A stretch of DNA of 32,372 nt from Roseiarcus sp052147395 (lineage in GTDB: Bacteria; Pseudomonadota; Alphaproteobacteria; Rhizobiales; Beijerinckiaceae): the NCBI GenBank assembly GCA_052147395.1, contig JBKQKS010000069.1, forward strand, positions 1 to 32,372, in the 5' to 3' direction. The notes under the pieces are model-generated. The model saw nothing but the letters and a program-made list of their open reading frames with translations, searched no databases and was not told the DNA's origin. Positions within the stretch are counted from its first letter, which is position 1, and each line of letters opens with the position of its first letter. The position numbers and the translations under genes were made by a program. This document shows, piece by piece, positions 25,222 through 32,372 of this stretch.

Positions 25222-25911
25222 TCACGCATTGCGCAGGAACCGCAGTACGGTGTCGACGACGACGTCGCGTCGCGCCGCCAGCGCCTCGGGGCTTCTCATG
25301 TCGTGATTGAAGATCAGCGAGAACGTCGGGTAGTTCGAGACATTGAAGAAACTCAGCGCGCTGATCGTCATATGCAGGTGGAGGATCGAGACTCCAGGTC
25401 GGAAAACGCCCGCGGCGGCGCCCCGTTGGTAGATGCCGCCGAGGGTCTGCAGGGCGCCGCCGCCCAGACTGCCGGCGATTCCCGTCTTTGCGAGGTGGGC
25501 GCCGCGATGAATGTTCTCGACGACGACGAGGCGCACGAACCGCTCGTGAGCGGCTTGATATTCGAAGGTTGCGGCGACCAGCGCCCGCATCGCGCTTTCG
25601 GGATCCAAGTGCTCGACGTCGAGCGCGCCTTCGAGCGCACGCATCTGCCGGTAGCCCTCTTCCAAAACGGCGGTGAACAGGCCCTCCTTGTCGCCGAAGT
25701 AGTAATAGATCATGCGCTTGCTGGTCTGGGTCTTGGCGGCGATCTCGTCGACGCGCGCGCCCGAGTAGCCGTACTCGGCGAACTCGGCGGTGGCGACTTC
25801 GAGAATGTCGGCGCGCGCGCGGTCCGCGGCGCTCGCCGCCGGTTCGGCGGCCTTCGCCGTTCGTCCGCGCCTCTTGATTGCGCGCCTCGCGTCCATGCGA
25901 TTCCTCGCCAT
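25222..25911 (-). CDS. TetR-family regulator of the shikimate/quinate locus
   Basis: Repressor of about 229 residues. After a basic leader (MARNRMDARRAIKRRGRT) comes the TetR helix-turn-helix: ADILEVATAEFAEYGYSGAR, VDEIAAKTQTSKRMIYYYFG, DKEGLFTAVLEEGYRQM. The ligand-binding domain ends with SLIFNHDMRSPEALAARRDV and LRFLRNA. The frame is open to an ATG at 25956, but that would put the start against the operator-like palindrome at 25965-25978; the ATG at 25911, preceded by AGAAGG, is preferred. It lies on the same strand as aroQ and the transporter and dehydrogenase genes. A closely related second copy survives only as a relic at 29198-29500. Confidence 0.86.
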   Translation of the reverse strand: MARNRMDARRAIKRRGRTAKAAEPAASAADRARADILEVATAEFAEYGYSGARVDEIAAKTQTSKRMIYYYFGDKEGLFTAVLEEGYRQMRALEGALDVEHLDPESAMRALVAATFEYQAAHERFVRLVVVENIHRGAHLAKTGIAGSLGGGALQTLGGIYQRGAAAGVFRPGVSILHLHMTISALSFFNVSNYPTFSLIFNHDMRSPEALAARRDVVVDTVLRFLRNA

Positions 25912-25964
25912 GCCCTTCTCGAGAGAAAGTCTAGCACGAGTTGCCGGTGAGTCCACGAACTTGG

Positions 25965-25978
25965 GCGAACTTGTTCGT
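25965..25978. promoter_or_regulatory. Candidate TetR operator upstream of the TetR gene
   Basis: GCGAACTTGTTCGT is an inverted repeat with 6-bp arms (one mismatch) and a 2-bp spacer; an extra half-site ACGAAC lies at 25955-25960. The same architecture, CGAAC-NN-GTTCGT, recurs at 29181-29194. Location about 55 bp before the preferred TetR start suggests autoregulation. Confidence 0.62.
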
Positions 25979-26053
25979 TAATCCTGAGGGCGCCGATCCG
26001 AACGCCCGCCAGCGGCGGCGCCCGACCGCCGTCGCGGCCGCTTTGGTGCAGCG

Positions 26054-26185
26054 TCAGAGTTCCGCTTCCGCCGCCAGGAGCATTTCCGCCTCGTCGACCG
26101 CCGCTTGCGCCGCCAACCGCATCGGCGTGTTCGCTGCGCCGAACAGTTCGTAGTTGTCGCGCTGGAGAAGCTCGAAAAAGAAGCG
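26054..26185 (-). pseudogene. 3-dehydroshikimate dehydratase (QuiC/HPPD-like), C-terminal tail only
   Basis: About 44 codons up to the stop at 26054 read RFFFELLQRDNYELFGAANT then PMRLAAQAAVDEAEMLLAA. FFFE...QR...GFGAAN-P-RLAAQ is the characteristic end of bifunctional 3-dehydroshikimate dehydratase/HPPD-like enzymes; the Glu of FFFE is the usual metal ligand. The catalytic N-terminal part (about 550-600 residues in the family) is gone. This enzyme would convert dehydroshikimate to protocatechuate, so the local catabolic route is broken unless another copy exists. Confidence 0.72.
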
Positions 26186-26204
26186 TTTCGCGAAGCGCTT
26201 TCGC

Positions 26205-26555
26205 TGCTGCAATCTGGAAGCCGCAGACGCGGACATCAAGGCCGCCGAGGCCCGCGGCGACGACCGCACTGCGGCCAAAGCCGACGCCGCGTTTCACGAG
26301 GCGCTGTTCGCCAATTGCGGCAACCGCTTCCTGGTCCAGTCGTACGCGTTGATTTCCGGCCAGATCGGCGCCATGCGATACCTCGCGCGCCATTCCGATC
26401 GCTCGCGCGAAGCCACGCCGTCCGAGCACCGAGCCATCATCGCGGCGATTGAAAGGCGCGATCTTGCCACGGCTGCGTCGACCTCGAGGGCTCATATTGC
26501 CGCCATGCCTGCCCGATTCAGAAAGGCGTCCCAGGCGCGAGCCGCGACGTTTTGA
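26205..26555 (+). pseudogene. GntR-family (FCD domain) regulator, C-terminal fragment
   Basis: About 114 codons read LEAADADIKAAEARGDDRTA, KADAAFHEALFANCGNRFLV, then ATPSEHRAIIAAIERRDLAT and STSRAHIAAM. This is the C-terminal half of an FCD ligand-binding domain: DAAFHEAL and the later EHRAI and RAHI supply metal-binding residues. The winged-helix N-terminus is missing. It abuts the quiC tail head-to-head at about 26190-26205, implying that a deletion removed the 5' parts of two divergent genes. Confidence 0.75.
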
Positions 26556-26573
26556 AAAAAGCTCCCTCCGCCG

Positions 26574-26603
26574 CCCTCATCCTGAGCTTGTCGAAGGGGC
26601 GGG
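26574..26603. repeat. REP-like dispersed repeat at the 3' end of the transporter gene
   Basis: The stretch containing CATCCTGAGCTTGTCGAAGG matches a short sequence I know as widespread in intergenic regions of many alphaproteobacterial and other GC-rich genomes. The transporter stop codon lies inside it, and the last codons (PSPAPSTSSG) are translated repeat. Only one copy is seen in this window, so the call rests on recall. Confidence 0.45.
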
Positions 26604-28013
26604 AGAGGGAATAGCGGAGGCTGCGGGGCCTCGAGCGTTCGCTTTCGCCCGCAGCGCCTTGTAGGTTTCGGCGTCGATGGGCTTCGCGTTCGGTTCGCCG
26701 AGGTCTTTGATGTCCAGACGATAGGTCTCCTTGGCGGTGTAGCAAGCGAACGCCGAGATCGCCGTGGTCAGGAACGCGAGCGAGCCGATCGCCAGCGGCA
26801 CGTTCTGCGAGCCCGGAGGCGCGACGGCGGCGAACAGCGCCGGCAGCAGCGCGGTCAGCATGGCGCCGATGTTTTGCGAGATCGCCATCCCCGAGACGCG
26901 CGCGCGGGTCGGGAACAGCTCGGGATAGTAGCTCGGATAGACCGCGTTATAGCCCTGATAGACTACGCCCCACATCAGTATCGAAAGCACGAAGGCGAGC
27001 GGAACGTTGTGGATGCTGATCGCATAGAGATAGGGGAACGTGAGCAGACCCGGGATGAGCGAGCCGGCGATGATCAAAGGTCGGCGGCCGTGGCGGTCGG
27101 AGAGATCGCCGACATACGGGATCACAGCGACGGCGACGATGTTGCCGACCACCGGGATCCAGAGATAGACGCTCTTGTCGATGCCGATGCCATAGGCCGG
27201 CTGCACCGCATAGGCCGCGCCGAAGATCGTTGCGACCACCGGAATGACATTCATCAACGCCATGGCGACGACGCGCAGCATGTCGGCGCCGTGATTGGTG
27301 ATCGCGTCCATCACCGGGGCCTTGGGCCTTTCGCCAGCCTTGGTTTCAGCGACGAAGGCCGGGGTCTCGTCGACCTCGCGGCGAATGATGAGGCCCGCGA
27401 TCAGCACCAAAACGCTCGCCAGGAACGGTATGCGCCAGCCCCAGGTCATGAAACCTTCGCCCGTCAACGCATAGCTGACCGGCAGAAACACCGCGGCGGC
27501 GAGGATCTGGCCGGCCTGCACGCCTTGCAGCGTGAAGCTGGCGAAGAAGCCGCGCCGACCGAACGGCGCGTGCTCGAGGATCATCGAACTCGAGCCCGAA
27601 ATCTCGCCGGCGACCGCGAAACCCTGGATCAAGCGCAGGACGACGAGCAGCACCGGCGCCCAGATCCCGATCTGATCGTAGGTCGGCGCCAAGCCGACCG
27701 CCATGGTCGAGAGGCCCATGACGAACATGCACCACAACAGCACCCACTTGCGCCCGATCGTGTCGCCCCAGTGGCCGAGCACGAAGGCGCCGACAGGGCG
27801 CGCGATATAGCCGACGCCCTAGGTCGCCAGCGAGGCCACGATCGCGACGGTCGGATTGCTGGAGGGGAAGAACAGCTTCGGAAAGACGATAGCAGCCGCC
27901 GTCGCATAGATGAAGAAGTCGTAGTATTCGAGCGCAGATCCAATCCAGCCGGATGCCGCGGCTTTCTCGACTTGGCCTCGTTTATGCAAGTCCAGGGCTA
28001 TCGCTCGACTCAT
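26577..28013 (-). pseudogene. MFS transporter (metabolite:H+ symporter, shikimate-type) with in-frame amber codon
   Basis: The ATG at 28013, with ribosome site GGGAGG, opens a 479-codon frame interrupted only by TAG at codon 65 (27821-27819). Before it: RGQVEKAAASGWIGSALEYY then DFFIYATAAAIVFPKLFFP. After it: GVGYIARPVGAFVLGHWGD, the family's loop 2-3 DRxGRK-type motif (GDTIGRKWVLL), AVAGEISGSSSMILEHAP and twelve-span topology. Homologues I know have an aromatic residue (Phe or Tyr) where TAG stands, so a point mutation or sequencing error is likely. If real, only a 64-residue stub or a restart at codon 78 (ATG 27782) would be made. It starts 32 bp after the stop of the dehydrogenase gene, so the two form an operon. 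The substrate (shikimate, quinate or a related aromatic acid) is inferred from the locus. Confidence 0.8.
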
Positions 28014-28045
28014 CGGTTTCCTCCCGACGTGAATTGGTGGTGAGG

Positions 28046-28876
28046 TCAGTACTCGATGTGGGCAACCTCGCGCAGTTCCAGGGCGGAGGTCGCAGGAAAG
28101 CCGAAGAATTCGAGATAGGCCGGTATTTGCTCGAACAGCATGCCGACGCCGACCTGTGTCGCGCATCCGCGCGCCTTGGCTGCCGTGAGCAGCGGCGTCA
28201 CTTCGGACTCGAGCACGACCTCGCCGACGAAGGCGCCGGGGGAAAGCCGCGAAACGTCGAAGGGTAGGGGATCGCCCGGTTTCATGCCGAGCGGCGTCGC
28301 ATTGACGACGACGTCGAAGCCCTCGGGATCCTTTCCGCCAAGAGCGAGCTTCAGCTGCGGATAATGCTCGGCGAGCCGAGCCGCGAGCGCTTCCATCGCA
28401 TGCGAGTTGACGTCGTAAAGACCGAGTTCCGCGAGACCCGCGCCGGCGCAGGAAGCGGCGATGGCCGAGCCGACGCCGCCGACGCCGACCACCAGCGCGC
28501 GCTTGCCGCGTAGCGAGACGCCTCGGCTCGCGACGCCGCGAACGAAACCCTCGCCGTCGAACATGTCGCCGATCAATCGGCCACCGTCCGACCTGCGCAC
28601 GGCGTTGCAGGCGCCGGCCACTTTGACCGCGACCGACACTTCATCGAGCATGTGGACCACGGTCACCTTATGCGGCATCGTGATCAGCGCGCCGGCGAAG
28701 TTGGCGAAGCGGCAAATCTCGGGAAAGGCGGTGGGAAATCGGTCCGAGATCGCGAACGGGACGACCACGGCGTCGATCTCGTGGCGCTCGAACCAGGGAT
28801 TGTAGATCATCGACGATTTGAAGGTCGTCGTGGGATAGCCGATGTGGGCGATGATGCGCGTCGAACCATTGATCAT
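28046..28876 (-). CDS. Shikimate dehydrogenase-like protein
   Basis: NAD(P)-dependent oxidoreductase of 276 residues in the AroE/YdiB/QuiA-like family, expected to oxidise shikimate (or quinate) to the 3-dehydro compound. The substrate domain shows HIGYPTTTFKSSMIYN in place of the usual G-x-P-x-x-x-S-x-S-P segment, ITMPHK with the catalytic Lys, and NAVRR with GDMFDGEGF (Asn and Asp). The nucleotide domain shows VVGVGGVGSAIAASCAGAGL and LYDVNSH; the C-terminus has GVGMLFEQIPAYLEFF with the conserved Gln. An Asp (LYDVN) rather than an Arg pair after strand beta-2 suggests NAD+ preference, which fits catabolism. It is the first gene of the leftward operon with the MFS transporter. Confidence 0.9.
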   Translation of the reverse strand: MINGSTRIIAHIGYPTTTFKSSMIYNPWFERHEIDAVVVPFAISDRFPTAFPEICRFANFAGALITMPHKVTVVHMLDEVSVAVKVAGACNAVRRSDGGRLIGDMFDGEGFVRGVASRGVSLRGKRALVVGVGGVGSAIAASCAGAGLAELGLYDVNSHAMEALAARLAEHYPQLKLALGGKDPEGFDVVVNATPLGMKPGDPLPFDVSRLSPGAFVGEVVLESEVTPLLTAAKARGCATQVGVGMLFEQIPAYLEFFGFPATSALELREVAHIEY

Positions 28877-28889
28877 GGAAGCCGCCAGC

Positions 28890-28938
28890 TGCTCGGGTGA
28901 AGCCAGGAATCCGGGCGCCCGGGCTCAGAACCCGAGCA
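28890..28938. promoter_or_regulatory. Nested inverted repeat just upstream of the shikimate dehydrogenase-like gene
   Basis: A perfect outer repeat, TGCTCGGGT (28890-28898) and ACCCGAGCA (28930-28938), encloses the perfect 12-bp palindrome CCGGGCGCCCGG (28911-28922). It begins 14 bp upstream of the ATG at 28876, where the ribosome site should be, and no good purine tract is visible there. It could be an mRNA hairpin controlling translation or an operator. Confidence 0.5.
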
Positions 28939-29173
28939 AAGCCGCCTGTAGCGGACGTCGCTTTTGCCGATCGCGCCGAGCAAGCCGATCTTCGCGATCA
29001 GCGCGTGCGCTTTTCTAGGCGAAACCAAAGCCTTCGCGATGTTCGGAAATTCGCCGCTGCGGTCGCATTCCCGGGTTGTTTGCGGACCGTCGTGCTGGCC
29101 CATGGGGTTTCCTCATCCCGATTGACGCCTCCGGCTCCTTCGGAGCGCGCTAGGTGCGGCGGCAAGTGTGCCC

Positions 29174-29201
29174 ACTATGTACGAACGAGTTCGTTTATCA
29201 A
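29174..29201 (-). promoter_or_regulatory. Sigma-70-type promoter with TetR-like operator in its spacer
   Basis: On the minus strand TTGATA (29201-29196) and CATAGT (29179-29174) are separated by 16 bp, matching the consensus at 5/6 and 4/6 positions. The spacer holds the perfect palindrome ACGAAC-GA-GTTCGT (29181-29194, given on plus), the same motif as upstream of the surviving TetR gene. Transcription would run toward the shikimate dehydrogenase-like gene and transporter about 300 bp away. The 235 bp between here and 28938 hold no gene I recognise. Confidence 0.62.
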
Positions 29202-29500
29202 GCGCCAGTATGCGCTCCCGCCCCCATCGCCTCGAGTCGAGGGTCGCGCAGGAACCGCGAGACGGTGTCGGCGACGATGTCGCGTTGCTGCGCCAGCGTT
29301 TCGGGGCTCCGCATATTGCTATTGAAGACGACGAGAAGGCCGCCTTTTCGGCGGCATTGAAAGCTCGGTTCGCCGGTCGACTCGCGCATGCGCAGAAGCG
29401 CCAAGCCGGGCCGGATTACGCCGGCCGCAGCGCCTCGTTCGCTGACCCCCGCCAGCCTATCGATGGCGCTGCCGCCAAAGCCGCCGGCGACCCCAATAGA
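29198..29500 (-). pseudogene. Relic of a second TetR regulator, C-terminal third
   Basis: A 101-codon open frame reads GVAGGFGGSAIDRLAGVSER, GAAAGVIRPGLALL, and later NMRSPETLAQQRDIVADTVS then RFLRDP. The intact TetR protein has GIAGSLGGGALQTLGGIYQR, GAAAGVFRPG and DMRSPEALAARRDVVVDTVL in the same order. The middle (RMRESTGEPSFQCRRKGG) has lost similarity, suggesting internal damage, and there is no HTH: the frame meets TGA at 29501-29503. It is thus a dead paralogue. No gene is seen in the 265 bp between 29501 and the icd start. Confidence 0.72.
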
Positions 29501-29765
29501 TCACCAAATGGTATAACGGGCGAGAGAACAATTCATTTGAGGATCGCAGCGAGAACGCATACGAGAGCTGCGCACCGATGAAAGTTTTTTGCGATGGTCC
29601 TGCGCGGGACGGGCGGCGGCGCCTGGGCGGAGGGAACTTCACCGGTAGAACATCGTAAGAACAAGACGAGCCTTGCAAGTTTCGTTTCGCCATCCGAGCG
29701 CGAGGCGCCTCGCTTTGTCGAGTGGCGTCGAAAGCGAAATTAAGAAACCGACGAGAACAACAATC

Positions 29766-31988
29766 ATGTCAGACCTCGAAATCGTATGGACAAAAGTCGA
29801 CGAAGCCCCGGCGCTTGCGACCTACTCTCTACTGCCGATCGTCGAGGCGTTCGTCGGCGCCGCAGGCGTGTCCGTAAAGTCGAAGGATATCTCGCTGGCC
29901 GGCAGAATCCTCGCCAACTTCCCCGAACAGCTCACCGCTGCCCAGCAAGTCGGCGATCAACTCGGCGAACTCGGCGCGCTCGCGACCAAGCCCGAGGCCA
30001 ATATCATCAAATTGCCGAACATCTCGGCCTCGATCCCGCAGTTGAAGGCCGCGATCAAGGAGCTGCAGGGCAAGGGCTACGACATTCCCGATTATCCCGA
30101 CGACGCCAAGACCGAGGCTGAGAAGGGCCTCGAGGCTCGCTACGGCAAGGTGCTCGGCAGCGCCGTCAACCCGGTGCTGCGCGAGGGCAATTCCGACCGC
30201 CGCGCCGCCGGCGCCGTCAAGCAATACGCGCGCAAGCACCCGCACAAGATGGGCGCCTGGAGGTCGGACTCCAAGTCGCATGTGGCGCACATGTCGGGCG
30301 GTGATTTCTACGGCTCGGAAGTGTCGACCGCGGTCGAGACCGCGACCAACGCCCGCATCGAGCTCATCGCCGGCGATGGCGCCGTCTCGGTGCTGAAGAG
30401 GAAGCTGGCGCTCGAGGCCGGCGAGGTCATCGACGCGGCGGTGATGAGCCGCAAGGCGCTACGCGCCTTCTTCGCCGCTCGAATCGACGCCGCCAAGCAA
30501 GAGGGCGTGCTGTTCTCGCTGCATCTGAAAGCGACGATGATGAAGATCTCCGATCCCGTCATGTTCGGCCATGCGGTCTCCGTCTTCTTCGCCGATGTGA
30601 TCGAGAAGCACGCCGCCACGCTGAAGCATCTCGGCGTCAATCTCAACAACGGCTTCGGCGACCTGTTGGCGAAGATCGAGACGCTGCCGCAGGTCGAGAA
30701 GGACGCCATCAAGGCCGACATTGCTGCCGTTTATGCGCAGCGGCCGGGCCTCGCCATGGTCAATTCCGAAAAGGGGATCACCAACCTCAACGTGCCGAGC
30801 GACGTGATCGTCGACGCCTCGATGCCGGCGATGATTCGCGATTCCGGCCGCATGTGGGGCGCCGACGGCAAGCTGCACGACGTCGAGGCGGTGATCCCGG
30901 ATCGCTGCTACGCGACGATCTATCAGGCGGTCATCGAGGACTGCAAGGCCCACGGCGCGTTCGATCCCAAGACCATGGGGTCGGCGCCGAACGTGGGTCT
31001 GATGGCGCAGAAGGCCGAGGAATACGGCTCGCACGACAAGACTTTCGAGATCGCCGCGGCGGGAACGGTTCGCATCGTCGCCGAGAACGGCGCCGTGCTG
31101 CTCGAACGTCCGGTCGAGGCCGGCGACATTTTCCGCATGTGCGAGGTCAAGGACGCGCCGATCCAGGATTGGGTCAAGCTCGCGGTGCGCCGCGCGCGTC
31201 TCAGCAACACCCCGGCGGTGTTCTGGCTAGACGCCGAGCGCGCCCATGACGCTCAGATCATCGCCAAGGTCGAAAGGCGCCTGAAGGACAACGATACCGC
31301 GGGTCTCGATATCCGCATTCTGCCGCCGGTCGAAGCGATGAAGTTTTCGCTCGAGCGCATCCGCAAGGGCCTCGATACGATCTCGGTCACCGGCAACGTG
31401 CTGCGCGACTATTTGACCGACCTGTTCCCGATCATGGAGCTCGGCACGTCCGCCAAGATGCTGTCGATCGTCCCGCTCATGGCTGGCGGCGGTCTGTTCG
31501 AGACCGGCGCCGGCGGATCGGCGCCCAAACACGTGCAGCAGTTCCGGGAAGAGGGATATTTGCGTTGGGATTCGCTCGGCGAGTTCCTCGCCCTCGGCGT
31601 TTCGCTCGAGCACTTGGCTCAGACCTACGAGAACGCCAAAGCCCGGATTCTCGCCGAAACCCTCGATGAGGCCAACGGCAAGATCCTGGAGTTCAACCGC
31701 TCGCCGGCGCGCAAGGTCGGCGAACTCGACAACCGCGGCAGCCACTTCTACCTCGCCCTCTATTGGGCCCAGGCGCTGGCCGCCCAGACCAAGGATGCGG
31801 AGCTCGAGGCCCGCTTCGCGCCGCTGGCCGCGGCTCTCGCCAACAATGAGGCCAAGATCAACGGCGAACTGATCGCCGCGCAAGGCAAGGCGGTCGATAT
31901 GGGCGGTTACTACGCGCCCGATTTCGCCAAGACGTCGGCGGCGATGCGGCCGAGCGCAACGTTGAACGCCGCGATAGCCGCGCTCTGA
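29766..31988 (+). CDS. icd2: NADP-dependent isocitrate dehydrogenase, monomeric type
   Basis: Oxidatively decarboxylates isocitrate to 2-oxoglutarate with NADP+ in the TCA cycle; cytosolic. The 740-residue length is exactly that of the monomeric IDH-II family, unlike the 400-residue homodimeric enzyme. Landmarks include WTKVDEAPALATYSLLPIV at the N-terminus, KLPNISASIPQLKAAIKELQ, NPVLREGNSDRRAA, DSKSHVAHMSGGDFYGSE, LKATMMKISDPVMFGH, DASMPAMIRDSGRMWG and NVLRDYLTDLFPIMELGTSA. The frame is open upstream to 29673, but ATG 29766 gives the family-typical opening MSDLEIVWTKVDEAPA. It is single-gene, closed by a hairpin. Confidence 0.97.
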   Translation: MSDLEIVWTKVDEAPALATYSLLPIVEAFVGAAGVSVKSKDISLAGRILANFPEQLTAAQQVGDQLGELGALATKPEANIIKLPNISASIPQLKAAIKELQGKGYDIPDYPDDAKTEAEKGLEARYGKVLGSAVNPVLREGNSDRRAAGAVKQYARKHPHKMGAWRSDSKSHVAHMSGGDFYGSEVSTAVETATNARIELIAGDGAVSVLKRKLALEAGEVIDAAVMSRKALRAFFAARIDAAKQEGVLFSLHLKATMMKISDPVMFGHAVSVFFADVIEKHAATLKHLGVNLNNGFGDLLAKIETLPQVEKDAIKADIAAVYAQRPGLAMVNSEKGITNLNVPSDVIVDASMPAMIRDSGRMWGADGKLHDVEAVIPDRCYATIYQAVIEDCKAHGAFDPKTMGSAPNVGLMAQKAEEYGSHDKTFEIAAAGTVRIVAENGAVLLERPVEAGDIFRMCEVKDAPIQDWVKLAVRRARLSNTPAVFWLDAERAHDAQIIAKVERRLKDNDTAGLDIRILPPVEAMKFSLERIRKGLDTISVTGNVLRDYLTDLFPIMELGTSAKMLSIVPLMAGGGLFETGAGGSAPKHVQQFREEGYLRWDSLGEFLALGVSLEHLAQTYENAKARILAETLDEANGKILEFNRSPARKVGELDNRGSHFYLALYWAQALAAQTKDAELEARFAPLAAALANNEAKINGELIAAQGKAVDMGGYYAPDFAKTSAAMRPSATLNAAIAAL

Positions 31989-32016
31989 TGCGGGTTCCGG
32001 CCGGTTGACGCGAGCG

Positions 32017-32044
32017 GACGGGATTCCCCGTGTGGAATCCCGTC
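32017..32044 (+). terminator. Terminator-like hairpin after icd
   Basis: Perfect 11-bp stem GACGGGATTCC / GGAATCCCGTC with a 6-nt loop, 29 bp after the icd stop. The downstream sequence (TGATAGATAG) lacks a real U-run. Confidence 0.65.
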
Positions 32045-32239
32045 TGATAGATAGGACGGCGATGATTCGCGGGCCGCGGACATGGCTCGGCTCCTCGATC
32101 CTCTGAACCCTGCGGAGTTGCAAGCGCGCAGCGCGATAATCAAGGTGAGAACGGCGCGACAATCAGGAAATGCGAGCTGATCACGCGGAAAAGGGTGACG
32201 AGCGGCGCGAGGCGTGGCAACGGTTCGGCACGAACGAGA

Positions 32240-32281
32240 AAGCCCGCTAGAACAGGGCTGACGCCTTGATCTAACGGGCTT
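32240..32281 (-). terminator. Terminator of the initiator tRNA gene
   Basis: On the minus strand, five bases after the tRNA CCA end, AAGCCCGTTAGA pairs with TCTAGCGGGCTT (one mismatch in 12) around an 18-nt loop. It is followed by the end of a short T-run (CTTTCTCGTT). Size and position fit a Rho-independent terminator. Apart from this and the icd hairpin, 31989-32286 shows no gene. Confidence 0.7.
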
Positions 32282-32286
32282 ATGTT

Positions 32287-32363
<77 letters not shown>

Positions 32364-32372
32364 GCAATCGGA

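Noticed and set aside
26874..28043. 389-residue plus-strand frame opposite the MFS gene
   Set aside because: Antisense to a clearly family-like transporter frame; translation is His/Asp/Arg-rich without motifs.
28873..29103. 76-residue minus-strand frame upstream of the shikimate dehydrogenase-like gene
   Set aside because: No recognisable family, and it overlaps the nested palindrome and leader region; retained only as untranslated leader.

Overview
The window looks like chromosomal DNA of an alphaproteobacterium, most likely of the order Rhizobiales (Hyphomicrobiales). The evidence is the high GC with C/G-ending codons in most genes, a fructose-type Frc sugar ABC system beside a ROK regulator, a PetP/PetR-like MarR + OmpR pair beside ilvE, a long PutA without a ribbon-helix-helix domain, and a monomeric isocitrate dehydrogenase. 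I cannot name the genus.

Layout. (1) 1-5844, sugar uptake and oxidation: a leftward sugar permease (cut by the window edge) and its periplasmic binding protein, a divergent ROK repressor, then zwf and pgl. A 15-bp-arm inverted repeat between the divergent genes is the obvious ROK operator. (2) 5903-9549: ilvE, facing away from a MarR - response regulator - histidine kinase operon. (3) 9550-13714, a lower-GC accessory segment: clustered palindromes, an IS3-family transposase tail, and a 946-residue protein with a predicted PD-(D/E)XK (Cap4/DUF4297-like) N-terminus, a P-loop STAND-type NTPase and C-terminal 34-residue W-rich repeats. This is an NLR/AVAST-like candidate anti-phage protein, and its last repeats are almost identical at DNA level. 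(4) 13715-17886: a small conserved hypothetical gene and putA. (5) 17986-23013: tRNA-Thr(GGT), whose 3' half is repeated 4.95 kb downstream. Between the copies lies a decayed prophage or integrative element with phage head-tail genes, a frameshifted phage gene with a strongly structured leader, and a low-GC membrane-anchored pentapeptide-repeat gene. No integrase is visible. (6) 23172-24512: an exported Sel1-repeat protein. (7) 24653-29500: a decaying quinate/shikimate catabolic locus, all leftward, with AroQ, a TetR regulator, a quiC tail, an MFS transporter with an in-frame amber codon, a shikimate-dehydrogenase-like gene and a relic of a second TetR regulator. A GntR relic points the other way. 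Two copies of a CGAAC-NN-GTTCGT palindrome mark probable TetR operators, one of them inside a good sigma-70 promoter spacer. (8) 29766-32372: monomeric icd with its terminator, then initiator tRNA-Met with its terminator on the minus strand.

The least ordinary items are the repeat-bearing STAND protein, the tRNA-Thr-bounded element, and the decaying shikimate locus whose regulatory sites can still be read. All assignments rest on reading motifs in the sequence; no database search was run.
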